IMG/VR virus record: IMGVR_UViG_3300020190_003158
Span: 1-28,131 of that record
Source of the DNA: a virus
Length of the DNA: 28,131 bases
Reading direction: 5' to 3' (one strand)
The position numbers and the translations under genes are program-made. Positions 6,538 to 13,324 of this stretch are shown in pieces (within the stretch, counting starts at the first letter, position 1; every line of letters begins with the position of its first letter). The notes beneath the pieces were generated by a model. The model saw only the letters and a program-made list of their open reading frames with translations, did not search any database and was not told where the DNA came from.

Positions 6538-8475
6538 ATGCCTAGTCAAAATTTAAATAGTTATTATTACCCAAGATACCGAGCTAAATTAAATTATGGA
6601 CAATATTTTGATTTAACTTTGGCATCTGACGAAAGAGATTACGATGAAGAAGTTGTATTCTCTACGGATGTAATTGCCGCAAATGACGGTAATAGGCTTC
6701 CAATTTACTTGGATTTAAGTTCTTCTGAATCATCACCACAACCTGTGGTAGGATTTTACGATTACATTTCGGGATCAACATTAGTTTCTAAAAATTATTA
6801 TAACCCAAGTAATGTAGATTTATCTTGTTATTCTGCGTTTACTGGTTCTTGTGATGTTGGGTTGGTCGGAACCGATAATGGTTTATATCAAAAAATGTCG
6901 GGCGAAACATTATACTATTCTATGGGTATAAGAAATGACTATAAATTTCACCCATATTATAGAGACAGAAGATTTAAAATGACACCAGTAACGGGTTATA
7001 CACAATCACCAAATATTAGATTTTCAGGTTTACCTAAAAATACCATTTATAACATGGTTTCAAAGTCAGAGGCAAATGTAGGGTATTACCAACAACTTTA
7101 CGGAGGGTTTTATCAAGGGTTTTATAAATTATTTGGGTATGATTATGAAGTGTTTCCTGAAAGAGTTAATAAAGGATGGACAGTTGAGATGCTTTTGAAA
7201 CCAAGAATAACTGAGGAGTATACTATCAATCAATCAACCGAACAATATTTAAACGATTTATACCCGAATAATTCTGGAACTTTTTTTTTCTTCGGAACTA
7301 GATCAGAAAATAAATATTATCATTTTGCAGAAGGACAACCCTCAACCGCATCAACATATACAAGAGTTACTGCAACATCAAAAAGTTTAAAAACATGTTC
7401 TTGTTCTGATACAGGTGTAACAAATTCTAATTGTGTTTATGTATATCCACAAAGCGCAACTACAGTTGTGCACAATATTGGGTGCACATGTGGCGAACCC
7501 GCTTGTGGTGAAATTGTTCCACAACCACCTATCGATCCTAAATTTGATGTTTTATCAAACGCAATGTCAATAAGGTTTAGTGGTTGCCCTGTAAATCCAA
7601 GTATCTGTGTAAAATATTTAAAAATAACGGGTGATTGTATTACAACAGGTATTTGCGAAACAACAGGAGTTACGTTCCAAACGGGATATACAATAACAGA
7701 GGTTTGTGGACCACCAATTTATGAAATATGTAATTTACCATGTTCTGCAGATACTGAGGACAGATGGGTTATGGTTAGTGCCTTATTTGAAAGATATACA
7801 ACAATAGAAGACTGCGACTTATTACATTTAGGAGGTTTAGGTGATTTAAGAATAAGAACTTTCCAATCAATCCTTGATGGGGCGTCTTACAACTTAATAA
7901 TGCCACCACAAACACATATAGGTTCACCAAAAGAAAATCAAATATTTAAAATTGAATTTGATAGGAAATGGTTTGATGATGCTTGGTATAGAATGGGATT
8001 ACTTAAAATATATGTTAATGGTTATTTTTACATGGTGGTAGAGAATTTTGAAGAGATAATCCCAAGAGAATTAAATACTGAAAAAGAAAAACAAATAGGT
8101 GTGCCTTTTAATTTTTCATTTGGTGGGGGGACTCAAGGATTACACAACCATTTAGTTTTTTCATCAAGTACAATGACTGATGGTCCTTACATACAAGATC
8201 CTGAATTATTCCCTAATAATATTTTATCGGCGACATCATTGTCGGCGTTAACTACTGACATATTAATGGAGCAAAATTTTGGTGGGACATTTATGGGTGG
8301 GGTATCACAATTTAGGATGTATGTTGAACCATTAACAACCCCACAAATACAACATAATTTTAGGGTATTAAAAAATAGATATGACTTATTGGATTTTTGG
8401 TGTCCTAACTGTTATAGTGAAATTTCTAATGGTTTTGTGGATCCTGATTATATCGAACCTAATTATTTCGAATAA
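6538..8475 (+). CDS. Large Cys-rich structural protein with LamG-like fold (tail/adhesin candidate)
   Basis: This 645-residue protein is probably exposed on the virion. A Tyr-rich N-terminal part (about 1-200) is followed by a segment that looks like a concanavalin/LamG beta sandwich: GWTVEMLLKPR at about 211 and FFFFGTRSENKYY at about 250, resuming near 480 with WYRMGLLKIYVNGYFYMVVE and FNFSFGGGTQG. Between the two halves is an insert of about 120 residues carrying most of the 18 cysteines, in clusters such as TCSCSDTG and GCTCGEPACG. A CxxC (FWCPNC) lies near the C-terminus. It heads a plus-strand run of fibre-like genes behind a candidate late promoter. Laminin-G-like domains commonly bind glycans, so a host-attachment role is inferred. 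It could instead be a baseplate or decoration protein. Confidence 0.65.
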   Translation: MPSQNLNSYYYPRYRAKLNYGQYFDLTLASDERDYDEEVVFSTDVIAANDGNRLPIYLDLSSSESSPQPVVGFYDYISGSTLVSKNYYNPSNVDLSCYSAFTGSCDVGLVGTDNGLYQKMSGETLYYSMGIRNDYKFHPYYRDRRFKMTPVTGYTQSPNIRFSGLPKNTIYNMVSKSEANVGYYQQLYGGFYQGFYKLFGYDYEVFPERVNKGWTVEMLLKPRITEEYTINQSTEQYLNDLYPNNSGTFFFFGTRSENKYYHFAEGQPSTASTYTRVTATSKSLKTCSCSDTGVTNSNCVYVYPQSATTVVHNIGCTCGEPACGEIVPQPPIDPKFDVLSNAMSIRFSGCPVNPSICVKYLKITGDCITTGICETTGVTFQTGYTITEVCGPPIYEICNLPCSADTEDRWVMVSALFERYTTIEDCDLLHLGGLGDLRIRTFQSILDGASYNLIMPPQTHIGSPKENQIFKIEFDRKWFDDAWYRMGLLKIYVNGYFYMVVENFEEIIPRELNTEKEKQIGVPFNFSFGGGTQGLHNHLVFSSSTMTDGPYIQDPELFPNNILSATSLSALTTDILMEQNFGGTFMGGVSQFRMYVEPLTTPQIQHNFRVLKNRYDLLDFWCPNCYSEISNGFVDPDYIEPNYFE

Positions 8476-8481
8476 ACTTTA

Positions 8482-8488
8482 TATTTAT
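8482..8488 (+). promoter_or_regulatory. Candidate late promoter box (TATTTAT)
   Basis: The box lies 11 nt before the ATG at 8500, in a 24-bp gap that is otherwise A/T only. The overlapping sequence TATAAAATA could also be read as a T4-like late box, so the exact register is uncertain. Confidence 0.45.
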
Positions 8489-8499
8489 AAAATAAAAAA

Positions 8500-9255
8500 A
8501 TGCCATTAGTAACAAGACAATACGGACCGAACGCAAAAAATTTAAAACTATCAGTTTATGATATGGATATGAATCTGTACTACTTACAAAACTTAGGTGT
8601 AAGTGGTTTTTCATATTCAAATAATGTTTTTACTTTAACAAACCCAACAGGGGGTACAAAATCTGTTACAATAAATTCTGTAACAGGGCTTACTGTAAAT
8701 GGAAATTTAACTGTAACAGGAAACACTTCATTTAAAGGATTGACAGCAACAACAATATCGGCAACAACATATCAGAATTTACCCGTAACTGCAGATACGT
8801 ATTTAACTGGTGGGACATATTCAAATGGAGTTGCGACATTTACAAACAATACGGGAGGTACTTTTAATGTTAGTGGTTTTTATACTGGAGGTACACCATC
8901 TGTTAATTACACAATATATAAAGCACTCATTACGCTCAGCATGGGGACATTTACTATAAGTCAATTGGAAAACACTATTGGTGATGGTAGTAACGCAAGC
9001 CCTAATGATATAGTGTGGAATATTCCTGTTGGGACTAATGGTGTGTTAAATGCTACTAAGGCAAATGCATTTTTAAATCCAAATAAGATTTCAATTGACG
9101 TATCAAATATAACTGGAGGTGGGGTTCCATATATTTGTACCGCACAAAGGGCAACTAATAGCATAATACAAGTGCGTATTTTTTTACATGATGGTACACA
9201 AGCGTCAACACCAAATTTTTCAAACTTGCCAATAGAAATAAGAATTTATAACTAA
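8500..9255 (+). CDS. Short tail-fibre protein, paralogous in part to the next gene
   Basis: The protein has 251 residues. An N-terminal segment ends in LYYLQNLGVSGFSYSN, which could anchor it to the tail. It is followed by beta-rich Thr/Gly/Asn repeats typical of trimeric phage fibres (TVNGNLTVTGNTSFKGL, TISATTYQNLPV and TFTNNTGGTFNVSGFYTGG). The last two modules recur almost unchanged in the 1087-residue protein downstream, showing shared ancestry or recombination. The last 110 residues, from about YTIYKALITLS onward, have a different composition and probably form the receptor-binding tip. A TATTTAT box lies 11 nt upstream, and the gene is probably expressed with its neighbours late in infection. 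Confidence 0.7.
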   Translation: MPLVTRQYGPNAKNLKLSVYDMDMNLYYLQNLGVSGFSYSNNVFTLTNPTGGTKSVTINSVTGLTVNGNLTVTGNTSFKGLTATTISATTYQNLPVTADTYLTGGTYSNGVATFTNNTGGTFNVSGFYTGGTPSVNYTIYKALITLSMGTFTISQLENTIGDGSNASPNDIVWNIPVGTNGVLNATKANAFLNPNKISIDVSNITGGGVPYICTAQRATNSIIQVRIFLHDGTQASTPNFSNLPIEIRIYN

Positions 9256-9287
9256 ATTAATTTTTTTAAAAAAATTATAATAAAATG

Positions 9288-9294
9288 TATTTTT
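9288..9294 (+). promoter_or_regulatory. Variant late promoter box (TATTTTT)
   Basis: GTATTTTTAAAATAAAA precedes the ATG at 9305 with 10-nt spacing. This matches the position of the TATTTAT boxes upstream of neighbouring genes but carries one substitution (A to T). Confidence 0.3.
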
Positions 9295-9304
9295 AAAATA
9301 AAAA

Positions 9305-12300
9305 ATGTCAAATAAAAAAATATCTGAATTACCATATATTAATGGAGGTGAAATTTCTGGAAACACTCTTGTTCCTTTAGTTACCTATTTTAGTGCTGTA
9401 ACAGGAGATACTGTTCACACATATGTTTCAGATTTACAAAATTATTTAACTAGTGGTATTACTGTTAGTGGTAATTATTTACCATTAAGTGGTGGAACTG
9501 TAACAGGAGGAACAGTATTTCAAAGCGGACTAACCGCTAATACAATATCTGCAACAACATATTATAATCTTCCAGTAAGTGCTGTCACTAATGGAACGGG
9601 TATTTCTGCGACAATAAGTAATGGTCATGTAATTATAACTAACACATCTCCCGACAAAGTTGTTACAATAAGTGGAGGTACAGGTATTACAACAGGAGGT
9701 ACCTACCCAAATTTTACTTTGGTTAACTCAGCTCCCGACCAAGTTGTTACAATTACAGGAGGGACAAACATACAAATTGCGGGAACCTATCCAAATTTTG
9801 GAGTTAACTTTACAGGTACAACAGGTTCCAACTTTACGGGTGGAACAGTAACAGGTGCTACTAATTTTACAAATGGTTTAACTGCAAATACAATATCTGC
9901 AACAACATACAATAATTTACCAATAAGCGGTATTACAAATGGAACTGGTATTACGTCAACAACTAGTAATGGAAATGTAACAATAACAAATACGGCTCCT
10001 GACCAAACCGTAACTATTAGTGGCGGAACAGGTATTACAACAGGAGGAACATATCCTAATTTTACTTTGGTTAACTCAGCTCCTGACCAAACCGTAACTA
10101 TTAGTGGCGGAACAGGTATTACAACAGGAGGAACATATCCTAATTTTACTTTGGTTAACTCAGCTCCTGACCAAACCGTAACTATTACAGGTGGGACAAA
10201 TGTACAAATTGCGGGAACATATCCTAACTTTGGAGTTAACTTTACAGGACAAACATCATTCCCTTATTTACCATTATCAGGAGGGACTGTCACTGGAGGA
10301 ACTATTTTTACAAACGGATTAACGGCAAACACAATTTCTGCAACAACATATTTAAATTTACCTGTTAGTACTGATGTGTTTGTAACAGGGGGCACATATT
10401 CAAATGGAGATGCGACATTTACTAATAACACAGGAGGAACATTTAATGTTAATGGATTTTATACGGGAGACACAACAACAATAAGTTATGCTGATTTAAT
10501 TACGTTGATTAATAATAGTGGATTGACGGTATCTATGTCATATTTAATAAATGATTTTGCAACTGTATACGATCAACCAGACTATTTTATTGATAATTTA
10601 ACAAAAGGAACTGTAGTTACAAAAACAGGAAACACAGAACCAATTGTTGTCTTTGCTAGTTCAAATAATACTTTATACTCAGAAGCGTATCAACCAGCAT
10701 ATCCTAATGATATTATAAAATATGATTATACTTTTTCTAATACAGAGTATAATGGAACCCCTTCGTTTGGTAGAATTTCAGAAAGAATTGATGAGTATAA
10801 TAATAGAACGGATTATGATCACAGAAACGTTGAATTCATTAGATATCAGATATATAATAAAAACTTACTTTTATCAGGAGCCATACAAGATTTTGATTGT
10901 ACAACAGGTGTTGTTTCAGGTGTTAGTACTTTATTTTTAACTGAAGTGACTGTTGGTGACGTTTTAATTTTTGATACGATATCTACGTTTGGTTATGATG
11001 TTGGTGTAAGAGTATCGGCAATAACTGATGATACAACAATTTTAGTTGATGTTGATTCTAATTATACAGGAACTATATTTACAACTCAAACTTTTAGTTT
11101 TTATTCATCAACAGCAACCGGTCGTTATTACAAACATAAAGAAGAATATATAGGGCAAAATATATTATATTCTGATTATATAGAATACGAAACTTTTCAA
11201 ATTAAATCTGAAATAATAAATCACGGTTACGCAACATCAATTAATAACTATATTGGTGATTATGCGTCGTTTTTTAATGTTGCAGGTAATACATTTTATT
11301 TATCAAATAACGTTATTGGTGAAGATTCGTTTTCAAACAAATTTGATTCAACTACGTTTAGTAATATTTTTGGTAATAGATTTATTAATAATAAAATAGG
11401 TTCCGTTTGTTATGAAAACATTATTGGGGGCAGGTCTGAAGATAATATAATTAATAGTTATTTAACAAATAACGTAATTGGTGCTGAGTTTAGTAATAAT
11501 AAAATAGATACTAATTTTTCTAATAATGTTATAGACGGTAGATTTTTCTATAATAGAATAAAAAATAATTTTTATAATAATAATATTGGATTATATTTTA
11601 ATAACAATGTTATTGGTGATGACTTTAATGGAAACATTATAGGTATATATTTTTCATCTAACACAATTGGAAATTATTTCGGAAATGGTGGTTTTTATGT
11701 AATAGGTACCGTTCAAAACATTATTGGTGATTATTTTATGTATAATAAAATCGGTAATTTTTTTGGTAACGATATGAACTTTCCTTTTTTGGGGCAGGGA
11801 ACTTCAGAAGATGGTGGTAATATTATAAGTAATTATTTTTTATATAATGTAATTGGTGATAATTTTATATATAATGGTGCAAATGATGAGGTTTCTTATA
11901 ATGAAATAGGTGATGAGTGTTGGTTTAATTATTTTGGAAATCAATCAAAACATAATGTAATTGGTAATCTTTTTGTTGGAAATAATGGATCATCAGGGTA
12001 TCCGTCACCTATGGGTAGGTTAAATTCAAATAATTTTGGTAATTTTACGGCATTTAATGCTATTGATGGTATATTGATTAATAATAGTTTTGGTGATTAT
12101 TTTGGTAATGCTGGTGCTAATATTAACACCATAACCGCAGATATGTCCAATAATATGATTGGTAATTATTTTGGTGATGATGGGACACATTTAAATGGTG
12201 GTAACACTATAATTGCAACAACAAATCAAAACACTATAAAAAATTATTTCATAAAAAATAGCGTTTATGTAGGTTTAGTAAATAATATTATAGGTAATAA

Positions 12301-12568
12301 TTTTATTAATAACACTATAACAGATGATGGATTGGGTAGTGGGTCATTTACTAATTGTTTTGTTGGGAATGATTTTGTAGATAACAGGACTTCCGGTCAT
12401 TTTATCTATAATAAGGTATGTGATGATTTATCGGGTAACGATTTCACACTAGCAACTCACGTTTATGGTTCATATAATACTAATATTTATATAAGACCTG
12501 ATGGGAATTATAGATTACAGTATTATGATAATGGAGATGCACTTCAAATAGTAACAATAAATTCTTAA
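9305..12568 (+). CDS. Long tail-fibre protein with tandem repeats and beta-helix-like region
   Basis: This 1087-residue protein is a probable distal tail fibre. The N-terminus (KKISELPYINGGEISGN, then LVPLVTY) matches a segment common at the start of phage fibre proteins. Residues from about 60 to 390 are built from repeats: three copies of a GLTANTISATTY-NLP module and five of a 'GGT-I-GGTYPNF' module, two of which are identical at DNA level. Residues from about 635 to 1045 are a long run of short repeats of the type N-N-x-I-G-x-x-F, rich in Asn, Ile, Gly and Phe. This is the pattern of a right-handed beta helix or solenoid as found in phage depolymerases and adhesins. A short non-repetitive C-terminus follows (YIRPDGNYRLQYYDNG). 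No catalytic residues can be assigned, so binding or glycan cleavage are both open. Confidence 0.75.
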   Translation: MSNKKISELPYINGGEISGNTLVPLVTYFSAVTGDTVHTYVSDLQNYLTSGITVSGNYLPLSGGTVTGGTVFQSGLTANTISATTYYNLPVSAVTNGTGISATISNGHVIITNTSPDKVVTISGGTGITTGGTYPNFTLVNSAPDQVVTITGGTNIQIAGTYPNFGVNFTGTTGSNFTGGTVTGATNFTNGLTANTISATTYNNLPISGITNGTGITSTTSNGNVTITNTAPDQTVTISGGTGITTGGTYPNFTLVNSAPDQTVTISGGTGITTGGTYPNFTLVNSAPDQTVTITGGTNVQIAGTYPNFGVNFTGQTSFPYLPLSGGTVTGGTIFTNGLTANTISATTYLNLPVSTDVFVTGGTYSNGDATFTNNTGGTFNVNGFYTGDTTTISYADLITLINNSGLTVSMSYLINDFATVYDQPDYFIDNLTKGTVVTKTGNTEPIVVFASSNNTLYSEAYQPAYPNDIIKYDYTFSNTEYNGTPSFGRISERIDEYNNRTDYDHRNVEFIRYQIYNKNLLLSGAIQDFDCTTGVVSGVSTLFLTEVTVGDVLIFDTISTFGYDVGVRVSAITDDTTILVDVDSNYTGTIFTTQTFSFYSSTATGRYYKHKEEYIGQNILYSDYIEYETFQIKSEIINHGYATSINNYIGDYASFFNVAGNTFYLSNNVIGEDSFSNKFDSTTFSNIFGNRFINNKIGSVCYENIIGGRSEDNIINSYLTNNVIGAEFSNNKIDTNFSNNVIDGRFFYNRIKNNFYNNNIGLYFNNNVIGDDFNGNIIGIYFSSNTIGNYFGNGGFYVIGTVQNIIGDYFMYNKIGNFFGNDMNFPFLGQGTSEDGGNIISNYFLYNVIGDNFIYNGANDEVSYNEIGDECWFNYFGNQSKHNVIGNLFVGNNGSSGYPSPMGRLNSNNFGNFTAFNAIDGILINNSFGDYFGNAGANINTITADMSNNMIGNYFGDDGTHLNGGNTIIATTNQNTIKNYFIKNSVYVGLVNNIIGNNFINNTITDDGLGSGSFTNCFVGNDFVDNRTSGHFIYNKVCDDLSGNDFTLATHVYGSYNTNIYIRPDGNYRLQYYDNGDALQIVTINS
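9995..10187 (+). repeat. Perfect 84-bp tandem repeat inside tail-fibre gene
   Basis: Units at 9995-10078 and 10079-10162 are identical over all 84 bp, and the first 25 bp of a third copy follow to 10187. The period equals 28 codons, so the frame is kept. A diverged earlier version of the unit (from about 9660) differs mostly at silent positions. This suggests that the identical pair is a recent duplication or has been homogenised. Confidence 0.95.
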
Positions 12569-12579
12569 AAAATATTTTA

Positions 12580-12879
12580 ATGGCTTACTGGGAATGTCAA
12601 TTTTGTACAAATAATAATAAAAAAATAATACTTTATATTGGAGATGATGTAAGGGTTTTACCTAACACTGTAGTATTAACAAAAAATAGTAAATCAATTG
12701 TTAATGGTTGTTTTATTACAATACAATCAAGCAAGTTAAAAGAGAATACTGAGTATGTATTTGACGGAATTACTAAAAATAATTTATGCTCCGAATGTTT
12801 AATATTATTAAATAGTAATGACGCAGAAAAATATTATGGAGCAAAAAAAACATATCTCGAAAAATTTGAAAAATTATAA
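12580..12879 (+). CDS. Small protein with two CxxC pairs (zinc-ribbon-like)
   Basis: The protein has 99 residues. C6-x2-C9 near the N-terminus (WECQFC) and C70-x2-C73 (LCSEC) bracket a beta-rich middle, the spacing expected of a zinc ribbon or rubredoxin-like knuckle. The C-terminus is a short charged helix. It starts 11 bp after the long fibre gene and is followed 2 bp later by the next small gene, so it probably shares their transcript. The product may be a small structural or assembly protein of the fibre cluster; nothing specific identifies it. Confidence 0.6.
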   Translation: MAYWECQFCTNNNKKIILYIGDDVRVLPNTVVLTKNSKSIVNGCFITIQSSKLKENTEYVFDGITKNNLCSECLILLNSNDAEKYYGAKKTYLEKFEKL

Positions 12880-12881
12880 TA

Positions 12882-13235
12882 ATGGAATTTTTTATTCAAC
12901 AAAATGCAACCTTACCCATATTAAAAATGGATGTAGTTAAAGACGGTAGAACTGAGTCTTGGAAAGATTTTTATAGTATATTGGATAATGCTACTTTAAG
13001 ATTTTCTATGGTTTGTGAAGACGACGGCATTCAAAAAATATTTATGAACAACGCATACTTAGTTGAAAAGGAAAGAAGAAATCCTGATTCTCAGGTAGAA
13101 TATTACATTTATTATAAATGGAATAGTAAAGATACGACAAAAAAGGGGAGATTTGTCGGACAATTTTCTATAATCTTAGAAAACGGGGAACTAATATCCC
13201 CAATAAAAGAAAATCTTTATATTAATATTGTTTGA
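12882..13235 (+). CDS. Small beta-sandwich protein resembling BppU N-terminal domain
   Basis: The protein has 117 residues. The order of elements (QQNATLPILKMDVV, a segment like NATLRFSMVCEDDGI, an aromatic strand YYIYYKW, then GRFVGQFSIIL and a final ENLYINIV) resembles the N-terminal domain of baseplate upper protein BppU and related phage attachment proteins. These describe a linear 'D-a-x-v-x-F-x-m' strand and a late 'G-x-f-x-a-x-F' strand. The gene ends the fibre cluster and is followed by a hairpin. It is plausible as an adaptor between baseplate and fibre. The similarity is by eye only and moderate. Confidence 0.5.
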   Translation: MEFFIQQNATLPILKMDVVKDGRTESWKDFYSILDNATLRFSMVCEDDGIQKIFMNNAYLVEKERRNPDSQVEYYIYYKWNSKDTTKKGRFVGQFSIILENGELISPIKENLYINIV

Positions 13236-13236
13236 C

Positions 13237-13255
13237 AAGAGTATATTTTACTCTT
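13237..13255 (+). terminator. Hairpin after fibre cluster, weak terminator
   Basis: AAGAGTA and TACTCTT form a 7-bp stem around a 5-nt loop, starting 1 nt after the stop at 13235. The tail ATATTT is only weakly U-rich, so it may be a weak terminator or an RNA-processing or end-protecting element. Confidence 0.45.
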
Positions 13256-13267
13256 ATATTTAAGACG

Positions 13268-13285
13268 AAGGTAAATGTTACCCTT
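13268..13285 (+). promoter_or_regulatory. Second hairpin in DNA polymerase leader
   Basis: AAGGTAA and TTACCCTT can pair with one bulged C around a 3-nt loop, about 39 nt before the polymerase start. T4 gp43 is known to repress its own translation through a leader hairpin, but that one overlaps the ribosome site and this one does not. A regulatory role is therefore speculative. Confidence 0.25.
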
Positions 13286-13324
13286 ATGTGACAGCTAATA
13301 GACCAAACTTAAATTTATAACATT

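Noticed and set aside
9960-10190. CRISPR-like direct repeats
   Set aside because: The repeats are adjacent, in frame at 84 bp and translate into fibre repeats, with no unique spacers between them.
10722-10940. 72-codon open frame within the tail-fibre gene
   Set aside because: It lies in another frame of the long fibre gene, has no start context and shows no recognisable protein pattern.
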